6,368 nt of DNA from positions 1 to 6,368 of the forward strand of contig JARFRT010000569.1 of NCBI GenBank assembly GCA_029287105.1, given 5' to 3'. The position numbers were made by a program, and so were the translations under genes. Positions 1 through 5,597 of the stretch are shown here, piece after piece. The notes under the pieces were generated by a model. That model worked only from the letters and a program-made list of their open reading frames with translations, was not told the DNA's origin and did not search any database. Positions within the stretch are counted from its first letter, which is position 1. The number at the start of each line of letters is the position of its first letter. Origin of the DNA: Akkermansiaceae bacterium. GTDB taxonomy: Bacteria; Verrucomicrobiota; Verrucomicrobiia; Verrucomicrobiales; Akkermansiaceae.

Positions 1-1
1 G

Positions 2-853
2 ATCACCGCGCTTCAGGAACAGGCCGAAGACCCGAAGTCTGTCGCCTTCCGCCGCCTACGCCCGGCTCTCTTCGGGCCAAAAGGGTATGGCCTTCATAGC
101 TCGGGCACCGAACCATCACTGCGTGCCCTCAAACGGGAAGACCTTGTCGCTCATCATCAGAATTACTTTACCGCCAAGAACTCGGTCATTGCCATCTTTG
201 GCGATATTGACCCCGATGCCACAGCCGACCTGGTGCAACAGCACTTTGCCAAGCTGCCCGTCGGTGAACGCAAGCGGATCGCCCCTCAGGAAAACCCCGA
301 GCCCACCAGCCACGCACTCCATCTTGACAAACAACAGGCCGTCCTGGCGGTCGGGTTCATCGGTGCCAGTGCTGCAGACGACGACAACTACGCGCTTGAA
401 CTCATCAACGACTACTGCACCGACATGGCGGGCCCGTTGTTCACCAAGATCCGTGAAGACCTCGGCCTCGCCTACTACGTTTCCGCCACCCAGTTTCATG
501 GCGTCAATACCGGTATGTTTGCCTTCTATCTGGGCACCTCGCCGGAGCAACTGGAAACCGCCAAAACCCAGTTGTTAGCTGAAATCGAAACCATCGCCGA
601 TCACGGAATTCCCGAGGACACGCTGGAAAGCGTCAAAACCACCTGGCTCGCATCCCACGCACTCGCAAACCAGAAAATGGGTGCGCTGGCACGCCTGAGC
701 GCGATTGACTCCCTGCTTGGCTTCGAGCCCGACCACCACCTCCATGCACCCGAGCACATCCGTGCGCTAGGCGCCGCCGACATCCGCGCCGCCGCCAAAA
801 AATACCTCGGTACCCGTGAACCTGTCATCGTCACCGTGGCACCGGAGGTTTAA
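2..853 (+). CDS. M16-family zinc metallopeptidase, C-terminal part (5' end outside window)
   Basis: The frame is open from the left edge to TAA at 851-853, giving 283 residues with no start in the window. The M16 (pitrilysin/insulinase-like) assignment rests on two segments. The first is the end of a peptidase domain: an LFG-x-x-GYG-x-x-x-x-GTE-x-SL stretch, then an H-x-x-YF-x-x-x-NSV run, then a strand ending in FGDID. The second is the next domain, carrying REDLGLAYYVSA (Arg codon at 452). The conserved R...GLxY residues of M16 second domains help close the substrate chamber. The zinc site (HxxEH plus a downstream Glu) would be upstream and cannot be checked. The visible part fits either the end of a two-domain ~400-residue protein or the last half of a four-domain ~850-residue one, so it may even be the non-catalytic half. 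An internal ATG at 233 falls mid-domain and is not a start. DUF1844 follows after 32 bases, suggesting co-transcription. Confidence 0.88.
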   Translation: MTALQEQAEDPKSVAFRRLRPALFGPKGYGLHSSGTEPSLRALKREDLVAHHQNYFTAKNSVIAIFGDIDPDATADLVQQHFAKLPVGERKRIAPQENPEPTSHALHLDKQQAVLAVGFIGASAADDDNYALELINDYCTDMAGPLFTKIREDLGLAYYVSATQFHGVNTGMFAFYLGTSPEQLETAKTQLLAEIETIADHGIPEDTLESVKTTWLASHALANQKMGALARLSAIDSLLGFEPDHHLHAPEHIRALGAADIRAAAKKYLGTREPVIVTVAPEV

Positions 854-880
854 ACTCCAAGTTCCAAACTCCAAATACCA
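853..880 (+). repeat. Four tandem 7-bp units (AACTCCA-like) before the DUF1844 start
   Basis: The units are AACTCCA (853-859), AGTTCCA (860-866), AACTCCA (867-873) and AATACCA (874-880), running directly head to tail. They begin at the last base of the M16 stop codon and end 5 bases before the DUF1844 ATG, so they fill almost the whole intergenic gap, including where a ribosome-binding site would lie. Function is unknown. They resemble the GACTTCC-type octamers elsewhere in the window in base composition and placement. Confidence 0.6.
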
Positions 881-885
881 ATCTC

Positions 886-1149
886 ATGTCTGATACTCCC
901 AAAGCCGATACCCGTTTCAACGATTTCATTTACCTTCAGGCCCAGAACGCCGGCCTGTTCCTCGGGCAACTGGAAAACCCGACCACCGGCGAAACCAGCG
1001 TCAACCTGAAAGCCGCCGCCACCGTGCTCGATTCCCTGGAAATGCTCGCTGTCAAAACACGCGGCAACCTCACCGAGGAGGAATCCTCATTGTTAGAAAA
1101 AGCCCTGCTCAACATCCGCGCCCTGTATGCGAATGTGGAGGAGCTCTGA
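886..1149 (+). CDS. DUF1844 domain protein
   Basis: This is an 87-residue acidic cytoplasmic protein with no signal peptide or membrane segment. Almost the whole length matches my recollection of the DUF1844 family: an N-terminal FNDFIYLQAQNAGLFLGQ helix, a G-x-x-x-VNLKAAATVLDSLEML helix, then the hallmark KTRGNLTEEE turn and a final LLEKALLNIRALY helix. The family is small, helical and of unknown biochemical function, and no catalytic residues are evident. The ATG at 886 is chosen because the domain begins about ten residues later. No Shine-Dalgarno precedes it, only the 7-bp repeats. It lies 32 bases behind the M16 peptidase and probably shares its transcript. A repeat element with a terminator-like stem lies 58 bases after the TGA stop. 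Confidence 0.85.
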   Translation: MSDTPKADTRFNDFIYLQAQNAGLFLGQLENPTTGETSVNLKAAATVLDSLEMLAVKTRGNLTEEESSLLEKALLNIRALYANVEEL

Positions 1150-1207
1150 CAGACCAAGCGCAGTCAACAATCGTGAAAACGTTCGAGGATCTGCCGTGAT
1201 CTAATTT

Positions 1208-1281
1208 GGAGTGCGTGGGGCTTGCCCCCGCTTTTTTCTGAGTCGGCTTGCCGATCTCTGTTTCGGCGATAGCCGCACTCC
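1208..1281 (-). repeat. 74-bp structured REP/MITE-like repeat, copy A
   Basis: The element is bounded by 8-bp terminal inverted repeats, GGAGTGCG (1208-1215) and CGCACTCC (1274-1281). It is an inverted match to 5504-5576, differing by six substitutions and one indel when aligned by eye. It contains three small stem-loops: GC-rich around 1213-1231, TCGGC/GCCGA at 1243-1254, and CGGC/GCCG at 1264-1275. It sits between the convergent 3' ends of the DUF1844 and mazG genes. No ORF is present in it. The size, terminal repeats and hairpins suggest a REP or MITE type of non-autonomous element; which transposase moves it, if any, is not visible here. Confidence 0.8.
1213..1237 (+). terminator. Probable intrinsic terminator for the DUF1844 transcript, inside repeat copy A
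   Basis: A GGGGC/GCCCC core stem, extended by GCG/CGC with one bulged T, is followed immediately by six Ts (1232-1237). It lies 64 bases after the DUF1844 stop on the + strand. The form is right for factor-independent termination, although the apical loop is very small. It is part of the mobile-looking repeat, so the terminator may be a co-opted element. Confidence 0.5.
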
Positions 1282-1375
1282 CACCCCGCGAGCATGCGCC
1301 CATGCACAATGTCTTTCAAACCCGGCGGGGGAGGAGGGCTGATTGGATAATGCGTGCGCTATAATTTGTCCTACG

Positions 1376-2173
1376 CTACTTCGCCTCCTGCCACTCGGCC
1401 TCCATCTCATCAAGGTTGGATGATCGCAAATCCTTGCCACCGGCCTGAAGTGCGGCGTCCATGGTGGCGAAGCGGTCTTCGAATTTGACATTGGTCGACT
1501 CCAGCAGGATTTCGGGGTCGAGTCGGTGCCTGCGGGCCAAATTCACCACGGAAAACAACAGATCGCCGAGTTCCTCGCCGAGTTTTTCCCGGTCGCCCGA
1601 TACGAGTTCCTGCTCGACCTCGGCGAGTTCCTCGCGAATTTTATCAACAACGCCGTCGTCATCCGGCCAGTCAAAGCCGACCTTCGCCGCCTTTTTCTGG
1701 AGTTTGGACGCGCGCAGCATCGCGGGCAGCCCCTTGCCGGTATTGTGCAGGTAGGGCCGCTCCTCGTCGCCCTTCTCCTGACGCTTGATGTCATCCCACT
1801 GGTTGAGCACACCCTCGGTATCGTCCACCGCACTGTCCGCATACACATGCGGGTGCCGCCTGACCAGCTTGTCACTGACACCGCGCGCCACATCGTCAAA
1901 GCCATACCGTCCGGCCTCCTCGGCGAGCTCGCTATGGAAGACGACCTGAAGCAACAAATCCCCGAGTTCCTCCTTGAGATGATCCCAATCGCCCCGGCGG
2001 ATCGTATCAACTGTTTCGTACGCCTCCTCGATCAAGTTCGGCAGCAGGCTTTCATGGGTTTGCTCGGCATCCCATGGACACCCGCCGGGAGCGCGCAAGC
2101 GGTGCATAATAGCCCGCAAACGGGCAAGCTGAAGCCCGTCCTCAGGGCACACGATCATTTCTTCGTCAGTCAT
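1376..2173 (-). CDS. mazG: Nucleoside triphosphate pyrophosphohydrolase MazG
   Basis: This 265-residue protein is close to the 263 residues of E. coli MazG, which hydrolyses NTPs and dNTPs to monophosphate and pyrophosphate, clearing aberrant nucleotides and affecting ppGpp-linked stress responses. Two tandem MazG domains are visible. The first runs from the LRAPGGCPWDAEQTHESL segment (about residues 26-43) through EEAYE (49-53) and EELGD (68-72), giving the EExxE...ExxD magnesium site, followed by RRHPHVY. The second has KVGFDWPD, then EELAEVEQE and EELGDLLFSVVNLARR. The ATG at 2173 is chosen because it gives the usual family N terminus. The frame stays open upstream to a TTG at 2296, but that adds only a low-complexity KSGSxEV repeat encoded by 8-bp units. 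No Shine-Dalgarno is seen. It follows the rhomboid gene by 119 bases on the same strand and may be co-transcribed with it. Confidence 0.95.
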   Translation of the reverse strand: MTDEEMIVCPEDGLQLARLRAIMHRLRAPGGCPWDAEQTHESLLPNLIEEAYETVDTIRRGDWDHLKEELGDLLLQVVFHSELAEEAGRYGFDDVARGVSDKLVRRHPHVYADSAVDDTEGVLNQWDDIKRQEKGDEERPYLHNTGKGLPAMLRASKLQKKAAKVGFDWPDDDGVVDKIREELAEVEQELVSGDREKLGEELGDLLFSVVNLARRHRLDPEILLESTNVKFEDRFATMDAALQAGGKDLRSSNLDEMEAEWQEAK

Positions 2174-2224
2174 GGCGGAGGAAGATGTAAAAGAACCGCC
2201 CAAAGAAGCAAGAACAGACCCCCC

Positions 2225-2304
2225 GACTTCCCGACTTCCCGACTTCCCGACTTCCGGACTTCCGGACTTCCGGACTTCAAGACTTCCCGACTTCAAGACT
2301 CCCC
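2225..2304 (+). repeat. Ten tandem 8-bp units, consensus GACTTCCS
   Basis: Ten uninterrupted octamers run in order: GACTTCCC three times (2225-2248), GACTTCCG three times (2249-2272), GACTTCAA, GACTTCCC, GACTTCAA, and GACTCCCC at 2297-2304, with C-runs on both sides. The tract fills most of the gap between the rhomboid and mazG genes. Its ninth unit contains the rhomboid TGA stop (2293-2295, read on the - strand). Because 8 is not a multiple of 3, a change in copy number would shift any reading frame through it. Three related units occur at 5173-5196. Confidence 0.9.
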
Positions 2305-3174
2305 CCCCGCCGTGCGGCGCAGTACATCTTTTTCAGCCTCGGTGAGGCTTTGCACCCCCTCCCGGTTGACTTTGTCGAGGATGCGGTCGATCTCGGTGTC
2401 GTCCATGTTGATGTGGATCCGCGGGCGGATCTTTTGTTCACGCACGATTTTCGCGTCGATGGTCCGGCGTTTTTTCCCGCCGCGGCGGACCTCTGACACA
2501 AACGAGAGCAGTCGTGGATTTTTCATCAGGACAAATCCGAGGATCGCCCCGCCGAGGTGGCCGGCTTCCCCTCCTGCGTTATTGCCCTTGGTCAGGATCA
2601 TGTAGGTGCTGAAAACCAGTGCCCCGATGGCGAAGGTCCGCATGCTCATCGGCAGGAAGAAAAAGAGCAACACCCTGAGCTGGGGGGCGATGAGGGCAAC
2701 GCCCACGAGGACACCGAAAATACCCGCCGAGGCACCGACCAAGGGAATATAGGACGCCGGAAGCAACTGCCCACCCACCTGGATGGGATCCATGCCGAAC
2801 CATCCTGCGTAAAATAAAACCATGTAGAGCAAGGCACCCGCCACTCCCGTGATCAGGTAATACACAAGAAACCTCTGACTCCCCCACCATCGCTCGACAA
2901 AATGGCCAAAGAAAAACAACCCGATCATGTTGGCCAGCAGGTGATTGCCATTGGCATGCAAAAATTGGAAGGTCAGCAAGCGCCACAACTGGAAATGCTC
3001 CAGACCCAGACCGACACTGAAATGACCCCATGACCAAAGCCTGCCACCGAGCAGCATATCGACAAAAAACACCGCAATGTTCGAAATCAGCAACCACTTT
3101 ACCACCGGACACCCAGCGAGTCGCGATGGTTGCATCGGCACATTCCCGTGCATCTGTCCCCGCATTTCATTCAT
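2293..3174 (-). CDS. Rhomboid family intramembrane serine protease with DUF6576-type C-terminal tail
   Basis: This is a 293-residue inner-membrane protein. Rhomboids cleave transmembrane substrates inside the bilayer using a Ser-His dyad. Visible hallmarks are WRLLTFQFLHANGNHLLANM with His73, His78 and Asn82 at the GlpG H-x4-H-x3-N spacing, the nucleophile in GASAG (Ser149), and the catalytic His206 in EAGHLGG. Hydrophobic segments run from about residue 25 to 220. A basic cytoplasmic linker (RRGGKKRR) leads to a C-terminal helix pair, DDTEIDRILDKVNREGVQSLTEAEKDVLRR, of the DUF6576 type I associate with rhomboids of Bacteroidota and related phyla. The ATG at 3174 places the first membrane helix about 25 residues in. 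The frame is open to 3378, but that stretch is not membrane-like and overlaps the divergent gene's start region. The last residues and the stop lie in the octamer repeat. The substrate is unknown. Confidence 0.9.
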   Translation of the reverse strand: MNEMRGQMHGNVPMQPSRLAGCPVVKWLLISNIAVFFVDMLLGGRLWSWGHFSVGLGLEHFQLWRLLTFQFLHANGNHLLANMIGLFFFGHFVERWWGSQRFLVYYLITGVAGALLYMVLFYAGWFGMDPIQVGGQLLPASYIPLVGASAGIFGVLVGVALIAPQLRVLLFFFLPMSMRTFAIGALVFSTYMILTKGNNAGGEAGHLGGAILGFVLMKNPRLLSFVSEVRRGGKKRRTIDAKIVREQKIRPRIHINMDDTEIDRILDKVNREGVQSLTEAEKDVLRRTAGGES

Positions 3175-3387
3175 TGGCGTCGGGCGGTAATCTCGGTCGG
3201 CTAATCCCATCGGTGCGCAAGCCATAGCACGGCATTTGCAGCCCCGCAAGGCACTCTCCCGGGTTTCTTTCGCATTGTTTCCTGCGGCCACGCCAAACAG
3301 GCGTTCAACAAACGACCAAACGCGCGAGTGTGAAGTCGGACATACTTGTTTCTTGCTACTCGCGCCTTGCCTCGCCATGATCCGCCC

Positions 3388-4746
3388 ATGCTCGGCAGCA
3401 CTTCCCTCAGACCCCTTATCTGGCCCCTCGTGCTGTCGGCAACAGGGGTCTTACTCTGCATCTGGATGATCCCCAGGGAAATTATCGCCGTCGACGAGCA
3501 TATTCTCGGTTTTCCCGATACGGATATCCCCGGGCACCGGCTGCGCCCCTGGTTACTCGGCCTGCTCTGCATGCTGCCCTCCATCGCAGCCTGGCTGTAC
3601 CGGTTCTCCGGGCTCCTCGACCGCTACATGGCACGTCAGTTTCTGTCGGCATTCGGCCTCTGTATGGGTGCCCTGATGGCGGTGCTCCTGCTCACCGACC
3701 TGCAAAACAACATCTCCGACTTCATCAAGGCGGAGAATACCATGGCGGTGCTCGGCAGCTACTATGGCATCCATATTCCTGCCATGGTGGTGTTTATCCT
3801 CCCTTACGTACTGCTCCTGTCCCTACTCTACTGCCTGGGAAAAATGTCACGTCACCAGGAAATCGTCGCCATGATCCAGACTGGCCACGGCGTGCTCAGA
3901 ATCGTGATGCCGCTGCTCATCACCGGCGTCTTCTGCTCGGTGGTCTGCCTGATCTTCAACTACCACTGGGGCCCATGGTCGGAGGGACACAAGGACCTCA
4001 TCGTCGATAAAGCCAAGGGAGGGGAAGCCGACCGCGCCCGCTCCGTGCTCTACCGCGACTCCGCGTCCAAACGCGTCTGGCTCGTTGGCGCCTTTCCCTT
4101 CCAGTTTGAAAAAACCGGGATGATCCACAACGTCACTGTGCGCTCGTTCAACGACGGCGGCCACCCGACCACCAAACTGGAGGCCACAACGGCCGTATGG
4201 TCCCGGCAAAACAAAAACTGGACGTTTAGCGACGTCCAGGTGCTCGACCTCCAGTCATTGCCCGTTCCATTGAAAATGGAAACCCCCAACACCATTAGCC
4301 GCGATTGGCAGGAGACGCCCTGGCAGATCGTCAAACCCGGCCTCGACCAAAACCACCTCGGCATCCCGGAACTCAACAGCTGGCTCGCTGCAAACCGGGG
4401 TATCGAGTGGGCCAACCACCTGCCCTACCTGACCCAGTGGCACTACCGCTTCGCCCAACCGATAATCTGCCTGATCACCATCCTGATGGCCGCGCCGCTC
4501 GGCATCGTCTTCAGCCGACGAGGTGTCGGCGGCGGCGTCTCGATCGCCCTCTTCCTCTGTGCCGGGATGCTGTTCTCCTCCAGCTTCTTCCTCACCTTCG
4601 GCGAAGCCGGTCATCTGCCACCCGTCCTCGCCGCCTGGAGTACCAATATCCTGTTTGCCCTGGTCGCACTCTACCTCTTCAACCGCCGCATCGCAGGCCG
4701 CCCGATCTACGAAAGCCTGAAGAAGCTCCTGCCAAGCGGGGACTAG
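3388..4746 (+). CDS. LptF/LptG (YjgP/YjgQ) family permease
   Basis: This 452-residue inner-membrane protein belongs to the family that forms the LptB2FG ABC exporter, which extracts lipopolysaccharide from the inner membrane and hands it to LptC. The family core starts near residue 77 (LDRYMARQFLSAFG). It has three helices (about 87-105, 130-152, 170-193), a large soluble periplasmic domain (about 195-350, strand-rich, with an SVLYRDSASKRVWLVGAF segment) and three more helices (about 353-375, 382-404, 408-431). The cytoplasmic GKMSRHQEIVAM segment after helix 2 corresponds to the coupling region that contacts LptB. Unusually, the first ~75 residues add two further hydrophobic segments (about 8-28 and 53-71), giving eight instead of six. 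ATG 3388 is chosen over ATG 3346 because the first hydrophobic segment then starts at the normal distance. No Shine-Dalgarno is present. Whether this is LptF or LptG cannot be decided, and no partner gene is in view. Confidence 0.9.
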   Translation: MLGSTSLRPLIWPLVLSATGVLLCIWMIPREIIAVDEHILGFPDTDIPGHRLRPWLLGLLCMLPSIAAWLYRFSGLLDRYMARQFLSAFGLCMGALMAVLLLTDLQNNISDFIKAENTMAVLGSYYGIHIPAMVVFILPYVLLLSLLYCLGKMSRHQEIVAMIQTGHGVLRIVMPLLITGVFCSVVCLIFNYHWGPWSEGHKDLIVDKAKGGEADRARSVLYRDSASKRVWLVGAFPFQFEKTGMIHNVTVRSFNDGGHPTTKLEATTAVWSRQNKNWTFSDVQVLDLQSLPVPLKMETPNTISRDWQETPWQIVKPGLDQNHLGIPELNSWLAANRGIEWANHLPYLTQWHYRFAQPIICLITILMAAPLGIVFSRRGVGGGVSIALFLCAGMLFSSSFFLTFGEAGHLPPVLAAWSTNILFALVALYLFNRRIAGRPIYESLKKLLPSGD

Positions 4747-4827
4747 GTGGCGGGAGGGGTCAGGGGTCCGTAGTCGGGGGCGGATGGCGGGCGCTTGGCG
4801 GATTGAAACTTTTCCCCTCTTTCGTGC

Positions 4828-4856
4828 TTGACCATTGGCTTGCACCCCCCTAGTTT
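4828..4856 (+). promoter_or_regulatory. Probable sigma-70 type promoter of rpsU
   Basis: TTGACC (4828-4833) matches the -35 consensus at five of six bases. It is followed after exactly 17 bases by TAGTTT (4851-4856), a weak -10 that keeps the TA...T core. A start near 4863 would give a leader of about 85 bases to the rpsU ATG. It lies about 80 bases after the permease stop, so rpsU appears to be transcribed independently. Confidence 0.5.
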
Positions 4857-4868
4857 CCGCCTCCCGTC

Positions 4869-4912
4869 GCCGGTGAAACCCACGCCGGCCGGAGCAAAAG
4901 CGCATCCTGCGC
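4869..4912 (+). promoter_or_regulatory. Two potential stem-loops in the rpsU leader
   Basis: GCCGG (4869-4873) can pair with CCGGC (4885-4889), and GCGC (4900-4903) with GCGC (4909-4912) around an ATCCT loop. The second stem can extend by two A-T pairs past a bulge. Both lie between the proposed promoter and the rpsU ATG, where some ribosomal protein mRNAs carry autoregulatory structures. The helices are short, and a regulatory role is only a possibility. Confidence 0.25.
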
Positions 4913-4947
4913 CTTCAAATCAGCCCATTTACACATTCAATCATTTT

Positions 4948-5169
4948 ATGAGAGGTATCGAAATCCAAAAAGGTGAGCCCGTCGACCGCGCCCTCAAGCG
5001 CCTCAAGACCATGCTCGATAGCGAAGGTATTCTCGAGGAAATGCGCCGCCGCCGCGCCTTCGAGACTGTCACCCAACGTCAACAGCGCAAAGAACGCTCT
5101 GCCGTCAAACGCCACGCCATCCGCTGGCGCTTCCAACGGGTCAAGCCCGCCGAAGACACCAAGCCCTAG
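4948..5169 (+). CDS. rpsU: 30S ribosomal protein S21
   Basis: This 73-residue, strongly basic protein is the size expected for bS21 (about 70). S21 is a small-subunit protein located near the 3' end of 16S rRNA, where it takes part in translation initiation. The family pattern is clear: an opening strand ending in KGEPVDRALKRLK, then a helix through EEMRRRRAFET, then a tail rich in Arg and Lys (QQRKERSAVKRHAIRWRF). The ATG at 4948 gives the usual N terminus; the frame continues upstream to 4828, but that stretch holds the promoter. The leader just before the ATG is AT-rich (ACATTCAATCATTTT) with no Shine-Dalgarno. The gene has its own promoter upstream and an intrinsic terminator 31 bases downstream, so it looks monocistronic. 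Confidence 0.95.
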   Translation: MRGIEIQKGEPVDRALKRLKTMLDSEGILEEMRRRRAFETVTQRQQRKERSAVKRHAIRWRFQRVKPAEDTKP

Positions 5170-5172
5170 TCG

Positions 5173-5196
5173 GACTTCCTGACTTCAAGACTTTCC
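5173..5196 (+). repeat. Three 8-bp units of the GACTTCC family
   Basis: GACTTCCT (5173-5180), GACTTCAA (5181-5188) and GACTTTCC (5189-5196) are the same octamer family as the ten-unit tract at 2225-2304; the middle unit is identical to two units there. They lie between the rpsU stop codon and its terminator stem. Confidence 0.7.
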
Positions 5197-5200
5197 AAAA

Positions 5201-5227
5201 GGCACCCTTTTCAGGGTGTCTTTTTTT
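5201..5227 (+). terminator. Intrinsic terminator of rpsU
   Basis: An 8-bp stem, GGCACCCT (5201-5208) with AGGGTGTC (5213-5220), encloses the tetraloop TTTC and includes one G-T wobble. It is followed by seven Ts (5221-5227). An AAAA run before the stem could extend the pairing with the Ts. It lies 31 bases after the rpsU stop. Confidence 0.92.
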
Positions 5228-5348
5228 GTGACCCTCCAACAACCCGGCCAAGATCTACAATTTCCACCATTTTTCTATTGTCAATCCGATGATCCGACAC
5301 TACACCCCTCCCGCAACCCGATACCAATCAGGTTGTTAATAAGGTGAC

Positions 5349-5424
5349 GGCTCCATAGCTCAGTTGGTAGAGCAGCGGATTGAAAATCCGCGTGTCCTTG
5401 GTTCGAATCCGAGTGGAGCCACCA
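5349..5424 (+). tRNA. tRNA-Phe (anticodon GAA)
   Basis: The 76-base cloverleaf is complete. The acceptor stem GGCTCCA/TGGAGCC is perfect. The D arm is GCTC/GAGC with an AGTTGGTA loop. The anticodon stem is GCGGA/TCCGC with loop TTGAAAA, placing GAA at 5382-5384 and so reading Phe UUC/UUU codons. The variable loop is GTGTC, and the T arm is CTTGG/CCGAG (one G-T) with the TTCGAAT loop. The discriminator A and the 3' CCA (5422-5424) are encoded. A strong terminator follows at once, so it is a single-tRNA transcript. A weak upstream promoter candidate is TTGTCA at 5278-5283 with a poor -10 (TACACC) 17 bases later. There is no sign of an integrated element or duplicated tRNA end. Confidence 0.98.
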
Positions 5425-5431
5425 TTTTAGA

Positions 5432-5471
5432 AAGCCCCCATTCCCTGACTCGAGGGATGGGGGCTTCTTTT
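5432..5471 (+). terminator. Intrinsic terminator of the tRNA-Phe transcript
   Basis: A 14-bp stem with one bulged T pairs AAGCCCCCATTCCCT (5432-5446) with AGGGATGGGGGCTT (5453-5466) around the loop GACTCG. It is followed by CTTTT. It starts 8 bases after the encoded CCA. A run of As before the stem means it could also act on the - strand. Confidence 0.92.
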
Positions 5472-5503
5472 ATGCATCCTTTTGAAAATACTTGTGAATC
5501 AAG

Positions 5504-5576
5504 GAAGTGCGGCTATCGCCGGAACAGAGATCGGCAAGCCGACTCGGAACAAAGCGGAGGCAAGCCTCCGCACTCC
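5504..5576 (+). repeat. 73-bp structured REP/MITE-like repeat, copy B
   Basis: This is an inverted copy of 1208-1281. The three hairpins are conserved: CGGC-TATC-GCCG (5510-5521), TCGGC-AA-GCCGA (5531-5542), and a nearly perfect palindrome at 5554-5571. Relative to copy A, the last stem has changed from a G-C to an A-T pair (5558 with 5567), a paired substitution that keeps the helix. The right end CGCACTCC is intact, and the left end has one mismatch. Like copy A, it lies between convergent 3' ends, here tRNA-Phe and the thioredoxin-like gene. Confidence 0.8.
5548..5571 (-). terminator. Possible terminator of the SHD1-thioredoxin gene, inside repeat copy B
   Basis: On the - strand, the GCGGAGGC/GCCTCCGC stem is followed by TTTGTT, starting 26 bases after the TAG stop at 5598. 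The orientation relative to the upstream gene is the same as for copy A behind the DUF1844 gene. The T-run is imperfect, so termination may be partial. Confidence 0.4.
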
Positions 5577-5597
5577 AAAACAGGCTCCCGACTCGCT

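Noticed and set aside
1360..1365. Perfect TATAAT on the + strand
   Set aside because: There is no -35 hexamer at 16-18 bases upstream, and it points into the 3' end of the convergent mazG gene; no gene follows that it could serve.
2174..2296. 41-residue N-terminal extension of MazG from TTG 2296
   Set aside because: The extension is encoded almost entirely by the octamer repeats. Starting at 2173 gives the normal family length of 265 residues.
1526..2605. 359-codon + strand open frame across mazG and the rhomboid 3' end
   Set aside because: It is antisense to two clearly recognisable genes, crosses the octamer tract and has no recognisable domain; it is a composition-driven shadow.
3175..3378. 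Open frame extending the rhomboid N terminus upstream of 3174
   Set aside because: The added 68 residues do not resemble rhomboids and run through the divergent intergenic region. Starting at 3174 puts the first membrane helix at the usual distance.
4255..4905. 216-codon - strand open frame opposite the permease 3' end and rpsU leader
   Set aside because: It is low-complexity, runs antisense to a conserved membrane protein and has no family resemblance.
5337..5342. TAATAA just upstream of tRNA-Phe as a -10 box
   Set aside because: It would start transcription at the first base of the tRNA, and no -35 is found at the right spacing.
5292..5348. Sequence before the tRNA as an integrase attachment site
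   Set aside because: No duplicated tRNA 3' end and no integrase or phage gene is present in the window.
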